From Tumebacillus permanentifrigoris (GTDB lineage: Bacteria; Bacillota; Bacilli; Tumebacillales; Tumebacillaceae), in the NCBI RefSeq assembly GCF_003148565.1, contig NZ_QGGL01000004.1, forward strand, positions 212,332 through 276,331: a stretch of 64,000 bases of DNA, read 5' to 3'. Below, piece by piece: positions 29,132 to 38,199 of this stretch. A model generated the notes under the pieces. The model made no database searches. It saw only the letters and a program-made list of their open reading frames with translations, and was not told the DNA's origin. Within the stretch, counting starts at the first letter, position 1, and the number at the start of each line of letters is the position of its first letter. A program made the translations under genes and the position numbers.

Positions 29132-32100
29132 TTAAAATAAAAACTCTACGTTTTCAACTTCCACTTGTTTTTGGAAGATCAGATCGCTCTCCGCTAACGG
29201 TACGTCTGGATGGTTCACCAGATGCAGCAACAGCTCGTAGTAGTCCTGACCCCATTGCTCGATCGTCTGGGCTTCGAACAACGAGGTGCTGTACTCCCAT
29301 TTGCTCGTGAGACCTTCCTCTGTTTCATACATGTAGAGCGTGATATCAAACAGCGCGACGCCATTGTGCGTGGGGAGGAGCTCCATCTGTAGCGATTGTG
29401 AGTTCATGACCGGCTTGTCCATATTTTGCAGCGAGAACGCCACGTCGAACACCGGGTTTCGGCTTAGGTCGCGCTTGAGGTTCAGGTTGTTGACGATGTC
29501 CTCGAACGGGTAGTCCTGATGCTCGAAGGATTGCAGGGTGTTGGCTTGTACTTGTTTCAGGAATTCGGTGAAGGTCATCTCGCGCCCCGCGTGGTTGCGC
29601 ATCGGAATGGTTTGTACGAACATCCCGATCAGCTCGTTCAATTCCTTGACCGGTCGGCCTTGGACCCACGTTCCGATGATCACGTCTTCCTGACCGGAGT
29701 GCTTCGTGAGGAGCAGGTGATACGCCGCCAGCAAGATCACATAGGTCGTAACGCCCGTTCGCTTGGAGAACTGATACAGCAACTCCGTCTGTTCCTTGCC
29801 CAACGTGACTTGGAGGAGATCGCCTTCGAAGCTTCGGCGCTCCGGTCGGCTGTGATCGGTAGGCAGGGCCAGCACTGGCAGTCGATCCGAGAACTTGTCT
29901 GCCCAGAATTGCTCCAGCTTCTCCTGCTGACCAGCTTGCAGGCGATCGTTCTGCCAGACCGCATAGTCCTTGTATTGAATGGACAGAGGTGCAAGCTCGC
30001 TCTCCGACTCATACTGGTGCAACAATTCGTTGACGAAGATCGACATCGAGGTGCCGTCGGAGATGATGTGATGCATATCCAAGAAGCAGACGTGCTTCTG
30101 GTTGGTGAGTTCGGCCAAAGCCACGCGGATCAGCGGGGCTTTTTTCAGATCGAAGAGCTTGGTAAACGCCCGTAGCTCGTCCTGAATCTGCGCCTCCTCG
30201 ATCGGATGCGAGTACATTTCAATCTCGACGTCCACATGATCATGAATCACTTGCATCGGTTCATGCTGGACGAATTCAAACGATGTGCGCAACGAGTCGT
30301 GTCTGCGAATCACTCGGTTCAGCGCCGCTTGGAACTTGTTGATATCCAAGCGTCCTTCGATCACCGCTGCATGCGGCATGTTGTACATCGTGAGTTGCGG
30401 TTCGAATTGCGTCATCACGAACACGCGGCGCTGCGAAGGCGACAAGGGGTAGAACGCTCGCGGTTCCAGACGTTGAATCGTCGACACCGAACGGCTGGTA
30501 TCGGCCTGCACTTGTTCCAAGAACGCACAGAACTCCTGAACAGACGGATGATTGAACAGATCGACGATCGTCACATCTTGGTGGAGCGCATTGTTGATGT
30601 CGTTGACGATCTTGACGGCGACGATCGAGTCCCCGCCTAGTTCATAGAAACTTTCAGCTTCGTCAATCTCGTCGTAGCCCAGATAATGACAGAACAGTTC
30701 CTTCACGGTCTGTTCAAGCGTTGGGCCTGTTGCTTCTGGTGCAGCTTCCACCTGTGCCACAGCCGTCGCGACCGGCTCGTGTTCACGCACAACCGGCGTC
30801 TCTGTCGGTTGCATGCCAATCCAGCAACGGTGCTTCTCGAAGGGATAGACAGGCAAGCTCAGCTTGCGGTACTGCTGTTGGGCATAGAGTCGGCTCCACT
30901 CCAGATCTGTGCCCGCCACATACGCTTGGCAGAGTGCGGCGAGTCCGAGTTGATACAGCTCCGGCTGCGCAGCTTCGACAAGCTCAGATGCTGTGAACCC
31001 ATAGTAAACCTCTGCGCGCTGCACACTGGCCAGCGACTGGTCACGCAACTGGGTTAACTTCTCCACGAAGTCGGCTTGGTTATGGATGACCATCGCGATG
31101 CGATGCTCGTAGTGGCCGCGGCCTGTATTCGCCGTGTAGCAGAGATGTTGCAGGTCGGCTTCCTCGCAACCTTTGACGACATCGAGATAGTCGCCAATCA
31201 GCTTTTGCAGGACAGATTCACTGCGGGCAGACAAGGTAAACAGCAAGTCTGCTCCCGATGGCTCGTCCACACGGCGCACGGCGGGCGCCTCCTCGAGGAC
31301 GACATGACAGTTGGTTCCGCTGATGCCAAAGGAGCTGACCCCGCAACGCAACGGATGTTGTTGCTCCGTCCACATCTGCACCTGCTCCGCCAGATAGAGC
31401 GGCGAGTTGGCCAGGGATTCCGGCAAGGCTCGGTTGGATGCCAGATGGTGCATCGGCGGCAACTGTCTGTTTTTCAACGCCAGCACGGATGTGATCAGAC
31501 CTGCCAGTCCGGTAGCATGTTGCAGGTGACCGAGGTGGGAAACCACAGACGTCACCGCACAGTGCTTGGGCGCATCTGTGTAGGAAGTCAGCGCTCGGTG
31601 CAAGCTTTCCAATTCGAGCAGGTCTGCCTCCGTCTCCAACGCACCATGTGCTTCAATAAAAGAAAGCGACGCAGGGTCAATACCGGCGTCCTCCCAGGCT
31701 TGTACCAACAATGATTCTTGCGCGCTCGCATTCGGGCCACCGATTGCAAATGACCTTCCATCCTGATTCACGGAAGATCCTTTGATCACAGCATGAATGT
31801 GGTCCCCGTCTGCAACGGCTTTTTCCAACGACTTCACCAAGACGGCCATCACGGCTTCCCCAGACCCCTTGCCCGCTGCAGCCGGATCTTCCAACGGCAA
31901 GAGATTCAACCATCCGGTGCCGACCACCGCTTGCTCACACTCACCTGCTCGAATCGACTGGCAGGCTTGATGCAAAGCGACCAACGAAGAAGAACCCGAG
32001 GTATCGATGACCATACTTGGTCCCCGCCAATCCATCAGGTAAGAGATGCGGCTTGGAATGAGCGAAGTCAAGTTGCCAAGCGTGGCTTGCACCCGATCCT

Positions 32101-32566
32101 CTGGTTGAACATTCGTCACCATCTGGCTGTACTTGTACTCTGGTGTTTCACTGGTTCCGTAAAAGACACCCGTTCGCGTGCCTTGCAGTTGGTTCCCACC
32201 ATACCCAGCCTCTTCCAAAACGTGCCAAACGCTTTGCAAAAACAACCGCTGCGTGGGGTCCATGAAGCTTGCTTCCGCCTGCGAGAGGTGGAAGAACGCG
32301 TAATCAAATCCATCAATCTCTTCCAAGTAGGCTCGTTTCGCATAGCTGTTCCCGTCTCTTGCTGAGCCTCCGGTAGCTTGTACATAGTGGTCAATGGCCT
32401 CTCGTCGGTTGGCAGGGAGTTCCCGAATACAGTCCAGACTCCTTATCTGGTTCTCCCAAACCTGTTGCAATGACGAAGCCATCGGAAACGTTCCCGACAT
32501 GCCAATGATTGCAAGATCACGTGCCTCTGGGGAATGTCCTGTGTAAGAATTATCCTTTTTACCCAT
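29132..32566 (-). CDS. Hybrid PKS-NRPS protein, KS0-ACP-C
   Basis: A 1144-residue protein and the first gene of the large operon. The N-terminal KS (about 15-440) has the active-site motif DTSGSSSLV: Gly190 replaces the catalytic Cys. The EAHGTGT motif is degraded to EAHGALETEAD, and the usual SNIGH reads SHLGH. It should therefore not condense (a KS0). A carrier domain follows (GGDSIVAVKI near 642). The C-terminal third is a complete condensation domain with MHHIISDGTS near 835. The protein could pass an acyl group from the separate ACP/KASIII/FkbH system to the amino acid on the next protein (inference). ATG at 32566 has a weak GAAGAGG some 12 nt upstream. Confidence 0.92.
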   Translation of the reverse strand: MGKKDNSYTGHSPEARDLAIIGMSGTFPMASSLQQVWENQIRSLDCIRELPANRREAIDHYVQATGGSARDGNSYAKRAYLEEIDGFDYAFFHLSQAEASFMDPTQRLFLQSVWHVLEEAGYGGNQLQGTRTGVFYGTSETPEYKYSQMVTNVQPEDRVQATLGNLTSLIPSRISYLMDWRGPSMVIDTSGSSSLVALHQACQSIRAGECEQAVVGTGWLNLLPLEDPAAAGKGSGEAVMAVLVKSLEKAVADGDHIHAVIKGSSVNQDGRSFAIGGPNASAQESLLVQAWEDAGIDPASLSFIEAHGALETEADLLELESLHRALTSYTDAPKHCAVTSVVSHLGHLQHATGLAGLITSVLALKNRQLPPMHHLASNRALPESLANSPLYLAEQVQMWTEQQHPLRCGVSSFGISGTNCHVVLEEAPAVRRVDEPSGADLLFTLSARSESVLQKLIGDYLDVVKGCEEADLQHLCYTANTGRGHYEHRIAMVIHNQADFVEKLTQLRDQSLASVQRAEVYYGFTASELVEAAQPELYQLGLAALCQAYVAGTDLEWSRLYAQQQYRKLSLPVYPFEKHRCWIGMQPTETPVVREHEPVATAVAQVEAAPEATGPTLEQTVKELFCHYLGYDEIDEAESFYELGGDSIVAVKIVNDINNALHQDVTIVDLFNHPSVQEFCAFLEQVQADTSRSVSTIQRLEPRAFYPLSPSQRRVFVMTQFEPQLTMYNMPHAAVIEGRLDINKFQAALNRVIRRHDSLRTSFEFVQHEPMQVIHDHVDVEIEMYSHPIEEAQIQDELRAFTKLFDLKKAPLIRVALAELTNQKHVCFLDMHHIISDGTSMSIFVNELLHQYESESELAPLSIQYKDYAVWQNDRLQAGQQEKLEQFWADKFSDRLPVLALPTDHSRPERRSFEGDLLQVTLGKEQTELLYQFSKRTGVTTYVILLAAYHLLLTKHSGQEDVIIGTWVQGRPVKELNELIGMFVQTIPMRNHAGREMTFTEFLKQVQANTLQSFEHQDYPFEDIVNNLNLKRDLSRNPVFDVAFSLQNMDKPVMNSQSLQMELLPTHNGVALFDITLYMYETEEGLTSKWEYSTSLFEAQTIEQWGQDYYELLLHLVNHPDVPLAESDLIFQKQVEVENVEFLF

Positions 32567-32707
32567 GAGTGATTGACCGCCTCTTCCTTAAAAATCTGCT
32601 TTTTTACCGCTTATTAGTTAAGATCCAAATCAACGAATTGGTCTCGTAATATTTCCAAAGTGAACCTTATTTATAGTACCTCCTCCCAAAACTTATATCT
32701 TGGGTAA

Positions 32708-32736
32708 AGTTTACCATAGGATCGTCGTATTGTGAA
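32708..32736 (-). promoter_or_regulatory. Promoter of the PKS/NRPS operon
   Basis: On the minus strand, TTCACA and TAAACT are separated by 17 nt, matching 5/6 and 4/6 of the sigma-A consensus. Predicted transcription starts near 32701, leaving a 5' leader of about 135 nt. The leader contains an unused strong GGAGGAGG sequence near 32690 with no start codon at a proper distance. Confidence 0.55.
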
Positions 32737-32847
32737 TGTTATTTTATTTAGGTTCTATTGAAAATTCGATAATTTATATCGCCTATCGGTGGACAACTAT
32801 TGATCGCTTTTTCCCTGTGCATCCGGCGTTTTCCACAGGCATTTTTG

Positions 32848-32890
32848 AAAAAAAAAGAGGAGGTGAGCCTTGGCCCACCTCCGCTTTTTT
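32848..32890 (-). terminator. Intrinsic terminator after the ACP gene
   Basis: The stem GGAGGTGGGCC / GGCTCACCTCC (11 bp, one G-T pair) is followed on the minus strand by a long T-run. It separates the KASIII-FkbH-ACP operon from the PKS/NRPS operon. Confidence 0.85.
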
Positions 32891-32904
32891 GCAACCCTAT
32901 GCCA

Positions 32905-33144
32905 TCATCCCAGCAGGATCATGTTTTGAATCAGTTCAGTCAACGCGCCGATCGTGGTCACGCTCGCAAACTGCTCCAGCGACAACCGCACCTTGAGTTC
33001 CGCTTCAATGTTGGTCAAGATGCGCAAGGCGTTGACCGAGTCCCACTCTTCCAAATTGTGCGGTCCCATCGTCGGGCTCAACTCCGCTGGGTCCGCATCC
33101 AAAACATCCGCAATGATTTCGATGACTTTCTCGCTGGTTTTCAC
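32905..33144 (-). CDS. Stand-alone acyl carrier protein
   Basis: A 79-residue ACP. The start is GTG at 33144, overlapping the upstream TGA by 4 nt (GTGA), with GGAGGAG 8 nt upstream. A single four-helix carrier fold is expected, with the phosphopantetheine Ser in LEEWDSVNAL near residue 37. Its place directly after the FkbH-like gene suggests it carries the glyceryl-type unit made by that enzyme. The triad KASIII, FkbH and ACP is the recognised core of glycerate-unit and tetronate loading. Confidence 0.9.
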   Translation of the reverse strand: MKTSEKVIEIIADVLDADPAELSPTMGPHNLEEWDSVNALRILTNIEAELKVRLSLEQFASVTTIGALTELIQNMILLG

Positions 33145-35048
33145 TGGATCGTCTCCTCCATTTCCGATTCGGTGTGCAGGTGAAGCCATGCCGGTGTTGC
33201 TCCGATCTCGTGCAAGTCGTGGCGGAAGATCTGGATCCCCTCCTGCTCTGCACAGGCCACAAACCCGTGGCGGGTGTAAAAGTCGTGGACGATCCTGTTT
33301 TTGGCGGTCGGGATGTACTCGGCAAACACCTCGCTGACTTGCGCGTCCTGGGCGAGACGCAGGATGTGTTGCAGCACCGCCGTCTCGAGGCCGCGCGAGA
33401 ACACCCGGCAACTCAGCAAAAAGTTGCGAATCCACCAAGTTTCTCCGTTCGACCCTTGGACTTTCTCCACGATCACGCTGCCGACGATGCCATTGTCGCC
33501 AAAGCGGTCAGTCGAGCGGAACCCGCGCAACAGGAAGGAATTCGAAGTCGCCATCTCCTCCATCAGCGCTTCTGAGTATCGACGCGTCGTCATGTTGAAT
33601 TGGTTGGTGCGCGCGTTGATCTGCGCCAGTCGGGGCAGGTACATGTTCGTCGGGGGCAACAGATGGAGATGAATATCCAAGCCGTGCAGGTAGTCCTCGA
33701 CGGAAGCGACGGTGCTTCTGAATTGTTCGCGCTCCGCTTCTGCCTGGTAGGACTGCGTGCGGTGCAGGTCTTCCTGAGTCAGTTCCACGGTGTTGAAATA
33801 CCCAGCTGCGAGCAGTGTCCGCACATACGTGCTGGGGTCTTCCTGCAGTTCCAACACCGTGACGGTCGGAGCCAATTCCCGCACGATGTTGCGTTCGAAC
33901 GGGTTGTCATCGACAAATACCAAACTGTCCACACCGATGTTCAAGCCGGCGGCGATGCTTTGCAGATTCTCCGGTTTGGGGTCCCAGTTGGCGCAGATCC
34001 GCACAAAGTCAGCGGGGCGCAATTGCATATCGGGGTGCTCGGTCAGCACTTCCATCACATTGTCTGTCTCGTTTTTGCTGTTGATCGCCAGCAGTACGCC
34101 TTGGGCTTTCAAGTGTTTGATTCGCTTTTGGAAGTCGACAAAGATCTTGCCAGGGGCATCGCCGCCGAGCGCGATCCCGCTCAGTCCGTCATCGCCGATG
34201 ACACCGCCCCAGAGCGTGTTGTCGAGGTCGAGCACGAGGCACTTTTTGCCCAGACCTGACACCGACCGCGCGATCTTCACACTTTCCCGCGCGATGCACA
34301 GCAACAGGTCTTCCGAGATTGTCATGCTCGCGTAGTAGGCGAGCCGCGGGTCGTTCAACGTGGCACTTGGCGCGTCCTGTTGCAGGACTTCAAAGTCCAG
34401 CGTGACCACTTGCTTGTGCCGATCGCTCAGGTGCAGCAGTTCCGCTTGGAACTTGCGCCACTGCACACTCAACCGCGCCTTGGATTTGTAGTCGAGAATT
34501 TCATGGTGGGTTTCGAGGCTCAGCGGAATCGTGTTCAGGACGAACAAGCTGCCTGAGCGCTGTTCAAACAGGGAGATCAACTCCTCCAACTGCTGCACTT
34601 TGCGCGGCCAAACGTCTGCCACATCCTCCACCGTCCAGCACTTGGGCAATTCGTCGGTCACCACATGCTCGTCCAAGAGGCACACGACCAGATCGGGTCG
34701 GAATCGATACAACTCGCTCTGCTCATCCATCAGTTGGTAGATGTATTGGTTAAAATCAGCGGTGTAGAGTTCCGGCCAGATGCCTTCCTGCAAGCACAAC
34801 GGTCGCAAGTAGTTGGCAAAGGAGTGGCAGGTGAAATTGCTGAGGATCGCCACTTTCAGCGGCTTGAGTTCGGTGGTGCTGGCTTGCCAGTCCTGCACAC
34901 GCACATCCTTCAAGAGGTTGCCGACCTTCTCCAGCCTTGCGGTGGACAGCTCGCTGATATGCGGGACAATTCCTTGGCGCTTGGCTGCCAACTCCCCGGT
35001 TTTCTTCCACGTGCGAATCGACTTCACCAGTTCCTGTTGATCGAGCAC
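33141..35048 (-). CDS. FkbH-like HAD-family glyceryl-ACP loading enzyme
   Basis: A 635-residue protein from a GTG at 35048, which follows AGGAGG by 9 nt; the frame is open further upstream but that part overlaps the KASIII gene. The centre holds the HAD motif VLDLDNTLWGGVIGDDG near 274 (Asp-x-Asp nucleophile). The N-terminal third is SGNH-like, and the C-terminal part resembles an acetyltransferase fold (VHDFYTRHGF). FkbH enzymes take a glycolytic three-carbon phosphoglycerate, dephosphorylate it and load a glyceryl unit on an ACP. They feed hydroxy/methoxymalonyl extenders, glycerate starters or tetronate rings. No dehydrogenase pair for extender formation is seen nearby, which favours a starter or tetronate-like role (inference). 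Confidence 0.92.
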   Translation of the reverse strand: MLDQQELVKSIRTWKKTGELAAKRQGIVPHISELSTARLEKVGNLLKDVRVQDWQASTTELKPLKVAILSNFTCHSFANYLRPLCLQEGIWPELYTADFNQYIYQLMDEQSELYRFRPDLVVCLLDEHVVTDELPKCWTVEDVADVWPRKVQQLEELISLFEQRSGSLFVLNTIPLSLETHHEILDYKSKARLSVQWRKFQAELLHLSDRHKQVVTLDFEVLQQDAPSATLNDPRLAYYASMTISEDLLLCIARESVKIARSVSGLGKKCLVLDLDNTLWGGVIGDDGLSGIALGGDAPGKIFVDFQKRIKHLKAQGVLLAINSKNETDNVMEVLTEHPDMQLRPADFVRICANWDPKPENLQSIAAGLNIGVDSLVFVDDNPFERNIVRELAPTVTVLELQEDPSTYVRTLLAAGYFNTVELTQEDLHRTQSYQAEAEREQFRSTVASVEDYLHGLDIHLHLLPPTNMYLPRLAQINARTNQFNMTTRRYSEALMEEMATSNSFLLRGFRSTDRFGDNGIVGSVIVEKVQGSNGETWWIRNFLLSCRVFSRGLETAVLQHILRLAQDAQVSEVFAEYIPTAKNRIVHDFYTRHGFVACAEQEGIQIFRHDLHEIGATPAWLHLHTESEMEETIQ

Positions 35049-35061
35049 AGCGTACACCCTC

Positions 35062-36093
35062 CTACTCTTTGGACAGGGCAATGCCTGTCTTGATCCATTT
35101 CGAAGATTCAATCGCAACGCCGATTGCTTTCTCCCCCGCTTGCATCTTGCTCGCCAAAATTTCCAATTGCATGTACGGCAAACCGTTGCTGACATTCCCG
35201 GTGTCCGCGACGATGTTGATCGCACACGCGGGGTCGATCTGCAGGAAGTTGACAATCTTGTCTGTCATATGACCGCCCAATTGCGGCGGCAGGTAGTGCG
35301 ACACTTCTGAAGAGGGCCAATTCAGGGTGGCTTGCAGTTCAGCGATCATCTCCTGCGCCATCCGCGGAACGTGCGTCTCAATCGCTTTGTAATCCTCGCG
35401 CAGCACTTGGAGTTTCTTGCCCTTGGCATCACGGGCTTCCGTATCCATATGCGAACCGAACCAGTTGATCATCTGACCAGGTTCGCGGTTCACTCCTTCG
35501 CAGCGGTTGACGATCTTGTCGATGCGAATTCCCGGACACTCCGGTGCGTTTGTCAGGATGCAAGCGCCCGCTCCATCGCCAAACAACGCGAAGTTGATGA
35601 TCTCTGTGGAACGCATTTTTTTGAAATCGCGGTTGAAATCGATGTACTTGTAGCAGACGTCACCGCCGATGACCAACGCGTTTTTGAACTCCCCGCTCTG
35701 CAAAAAGCGGTGTGCAAGATCCATCCCTTGCAAAGCACCAGAACAACCGGACTGCACCTGATAGGTCGGGATGTTCTGGAGACCTAGCTTGTCTGCCACG
35801 AGGTTGACCGTGGCCGGGAGGATCATGTCGGGTGTTGCTGTCGAGAGGACGACAAAGTCGATCTCCTCCGGCTTCATCTGTGCAGCTTCCAGCGCTTTCA
35901 CGGCCGCCTCGTAGCACACGTCAACCAACTGGAATTTGACGTTGCGGTCATCGAGATCCACCACGAAGTGCCTGGTTTTCGTGCCGATGATCTGGTCGAT
36001 CCAGTCTGCGCGAATTGAGAAGATTTCTTCCATCTTCGCATTGGTGATGGGTTCACCTGGCAAGCTCGTTCCCAGTCCCATGATTGTGATCAT
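35062..36093 (-). CDS. KASIII (FabH)-like ketosynthase/acyltransferase
   Basis: A 343-residue KASIII-fold protein. ATG at 36093 has GGAGGAG 6-7 nt upstream. Cys117 in QSGCSGALQG and Asn300 in DTGNVSNG match the FabH triad. The catalytic-His position (PHQAN in FabH) reads PPQLG instead, so the His appears lost; H275 five residues on may or may not compensate. Such enzymes near FkbH and ACP genes catalyse bond formation between a glyceryl-ACP and an acyl chain (tetronate type) or transfer starters. It is the first gene of its operon and sits 13 nt before the FkbH-like gene. Confidence 0.88.
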   Translation of the reverse strand: MITIMGLGTSLPGEPITNAKMEEIFSIRADWIDQIIGTKTRHFVVDLDDRNVKFQLVDVCYEAAVKALEAAQMKPEEIDFVVLSTATPDMILPATVNLVADKLGLQNIPTYQVQSGCSGALQGMDLAHRFLQSGEFKNALVIGGDVCYKYIDFNRDFKKMRSTEIINFALFGDGAGACILTNAPECPGIRIDKIVNRCEGVNREPGQMINWFGSHMDTEARDAKGKKLQVLREDYKAIETHVPRMAQEMIAELQATLNWPSSEVSHYLPPQLGGHMTDKIVNFLQIDPACAINIVADTGNVSNGLPYMQLEILASKMQAGEKAIGVAIESSKWIKTGIALSKE

Positions 36094-36148
36094 GTCGTCT
36101 CCTCCATGATATCGAATTTAAGTGTGTAGTTCTATGGAAGTAATTTAA

Positions 36149-36163
36149 TACTATAATATAGTA
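36149..36163. promoter_or_regulatory. Possible operator palindrome
   Basis: A 15-bp perfect odd palindrome (TACTATAATATAGTA) lies just downstream of the predicted start of the KASIII operon, where a repressor could block transcription. The region is very A+T rich, so chance occurrence is possible. Confidence 0.3.
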
Positions 36164-36182
36164 ACAAAACTTTTATCTATAG

Positions 36183-36210
36183 ATTATATGATCATCTTCC
36201 GCTCAGTCAA
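36183..36210 (-). promoter_or_regulatory. Promoter of the KASIII-FkbH-ACP operon
   Basis: Minus-strand TTGACT and perfect TATAAT with a 16-nt spacer form a near-consensus sigma-A promoter. The start site is expected near 36176. Confidence 0.8.
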
Positions 36211-36244
36211 TGTGAAGTAACTAAAATTCCTCTTAAAAAATTAC

Positions 36245-36288
36245 AAAAAAAGACCGTGCTCTCGCGTAGAGAACACGGTCTTTTTTTT
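36245..36288 (-). terminator. Intrinsic terminator after the cobalt/nickel transporter gene
   Basis: The stem GACCGTG-TCTC / GAGA-CACGGTC is flanked by A- and T-runs. It lies 3 bases after the NiCoT stop and would also work on the plus strand. Confidence 0.9.
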
Positions 36289-36290
36289 CC

Positions 36291-37091
36291 TCACCGGTAG
36301 GAAATGCGCTTCGAGCTGTTGCGGGATAGGAATCGAACCCCACCGAAGCAAATCAACAGCATGATGAAGATCACGACCCCCACCACTTCAAAGTCTAACT
36401 CGGCCCACGGGTAGAAATAGGTAAACGCCTCGTAGAACGACACCCCGAACGCAAGGGCGACGATCACCCACCCCATCGCTTTGGAAGCGGTGCGCCCTAA
36501 TTGACCCGACTGGGCCAGCATCCGATAGGCAATCAACGAGTCGATCGTGTCGGTCAGCATCATCCCCGCCATGAACGTCAGTCCTAACGCAACTGGCAGA
36601 TAAGGATTGTCCGCATTACCTGAGGCCAGCGCCCATACCGACGTCTGGGAAACCGTGTCTGCTGCCAAGGCGAACACGCCCCCGATCAAGATGATCATGA
36701 ACGGATTCGTCGTCTCCCGCACAATCCGGGGAATGAATCTCCCCTTGATCCCGCGCAGTTTAAAGTCGCTCTGTTCGGAGCGACTGCGCACGAGGTTCAC
36801 AGCGTTCAGACAGCCGATCAACGCCAGTGAACAGACCGATACCCACGTCACGACCGTGTCGAAGTAGTCGGGAAACGTAAATTCCTTGCTGAACATCGAC
36901 AGAATCACACCGACCGTGGCGACCACCAATCCGTGACCGAAGGAGAACAGCGTGCCGACCCACCGAGCCGTTTTGCGACCTTCGCGCAAGTTGTAGCGCG
37001 TCAACCCGTCGATACAAGCCAGATGATCCGCGTCGAGCCCATGACGCAATCCAAGCACAAACACGAGCGCGAGCAATGAGAAATCTTCCAT
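36291..37091 (-). CDS. NiCoT-family high-affinity cobalt/nickel permease
   Basis: A 266-residue polytopic membrane protein. The family signature HX4DH is present near the N-terminus as RHGLDADHLACID. Several hydrophobic segments follow (for example around 50-70, 85-105, 130-160, 170-190, 205-225 and 240-255). The gene lies behind a cobalamin riboswitch and terminator, which strongly favours cobalt uptake for B12 rather than nickel. ATG at 37091 has GGGGGAAGG upstream. It is a single-gene transcription unit not linked to the neighbouring biosynthetic clusters. Confidence 0.9.
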   Translation of the reverse strand: MEDFSLLALVFVLGLRHGLDADHLACIDGLTRYNLREGRKTARWVGTLFSFGHGLVVATVGVILSMFSKEFTFPDYFDTVVTWVSVCSLALIGCLNAVNLVRSRSEQSDFKLRGIKGRFIPRIVRETTNPFMIILIGGVFALAADTVSQTSVWALASGNADNPYLPVALGLTFMAGMMLTDTIDSLIAYRMLAQSGQLGRTASKAMGWVIVALAFGVSFYEAFTYFYPWAELDFEVVGVVIFIMLLICFGGVRFLSRNSSKRISYR

Positions 37092-37131
37092 GATGCCTTC
37101 CCCCTTTGGTATCCCTGCTACTCCAGTACAT

Positions 37132-37161
37132 CAAAAAAACCCCATCCTAGTGGATGGGGTT
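37132..37161 (-). terminator. Riboswitch-controlled terminator
   Basis: Perfect 10-bp arms AACCCCATCC / GGATGGGGTT are followed by a T-run on the minus strand, between the cobalamin aptamer and the transporter start. This is the expression platform: B12 binding should favour termination. Confidence 0.88.
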
Positions 37162-37251
37162 GTGTGAACAAGTGGACAGACGACAGCCGAATAGAGATCC
37201 TAGTCGTTCCATTGCACACACCACTCCTTTCCGCGAAGGCACTTGGGTGTA

Positions 37252-37432
37252 GCGAACGTAGGTAGGTCTCCTGGCTTCCGGATCATCGCGCGCTCTCGTC
37301 TTCCCCGATCCTCAGATCGAGTGACATACATGAAAGCGAACTCATCGGTTACAGTGGCGGGACCGCTCGGGACTTTCACCCGATTCCCTGTTACCCCTTG
37401 CGTGTCTTGACAAGGGCACCTCGTTGCTGACC
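37252..37432 (-). promoter_or_regulatory. Cobalamin riboswitch
   Basis: The minus strand shows the conserved core: GGTGAAAGTCCCG, GCCACTGTAACCG, GGGGAAG, and the B12 box AGCCAGGAGACCTACC at 37261-37276. Element order matches the cobalamin aptamer. It controls the NiCoT transporter through the terminator 90 nt downstream. Confidence 0.93.
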
Positions 37433-37494
37433 TATGTAGTTTTTTACTTCGATTCAATCTATTCGAGTCTCCTGCTGAAATTCCTGCTTGGTCG

Positions 37495-38148
37495 TCAACG
37501 TTGGACACCGTTCGTAATAAATCGAACCAGGTGATCGATCTCCGCTGCATCGTCCCGCACAACAGGCTCTGGCAACAACAGAAAGCGCATGACGAAATGA
37601 CTGCCAATGCACGTGAAGATCATACGCAAGAGGATCGGGTTCGGGAGATCCACCAGTTCGCCACGCGCTTTAAACAGATCCAACGTCTGGTTCAGAAACT
37701 TCAAGACGTCATTGTCGAACAATGGGGGCAAGCCTTTTCGCAATTCGTCCCGGTACAGGAATTCCTTCACGATGATTTGAAAGATCTCTTTGTTCGCTTT
37801 GATGAATTGCATGCGATTGGTGAGCAACGCTCGCAGAAACCCTTCAAAACTTCCGAATTGCTCGGGGTTCACTTGCTCCTGCAGCTCTTCCGCCAGACTC
37901 GGGATCGACTCTTTTAAAAACGGCAGGATCACCGCGAGCAGCAGGTTTTCCTTGGTCCCGTAGTGACGAAACAGGGTGCCTTCCGAAACGCCCGACGCGG
38001 TGGCGATCTCCTTGGTCGAGGTATTGGCATATCCCTTTTCTGCAAACATGGCAATCGCGGTCTCCACGATTTTCTGTTGTTTGACCGTTTCTTTTTTGGA
38101 CAATTTCGATTGGGCCAGGATCGCTTCCAGTAGATTTTTTGATGACAT
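37495..38148 (-). CDS. TetR-family transcriptional regulator
   Basis: A 217-residue regulator. ATG at 38148 is chosen because AAGGA lies 10 nt upstream; TTG codons just before it are too close. The N-terminal helix-turn-helix is clear (AEKGYANTSTKEIATASGVS, then EGTLFRHYGTKENLL). The C-terminal ligand domain is unassigned. It is the last gene of an operon with the ABC-2 exporter, so it probably represses that operon, perhaps through the inverted repeat at the promoter (39987-40008). Confidence 0.88.
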   Translation of the reverse strand: MSSKNLLEAILAQSKLSKKETVKQQKIVETAIAMFAEKGYANTSTKEIATASGVSEGTLFRHYGTKENLLLAVILPFLKESIPSLAEELQEQVNPEQFGSFEGFLRALLTNRMQFIKANKEIFQIIVKEFLYRDELRKGLPPLFDNDVLKFLNQTLDLFKARGELVDLPNPILLRMIFTCIGSHFVMRFLLLPEPVVRDDAAEIDHLVRFITNGVQR

Positions 38149-38199
38149 CCCCAACAAGTCCTTTCCATCTAGGTTCGCCCTGTACCTGACTCCCCGTGC

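Noticed and set aside
36291-37091. HupE/UreJ or nickel-specific assignment for the permease
   Set aside because: The HX4DH motif and cobalamin riboswitch point to the NiCoT family and cobalt.
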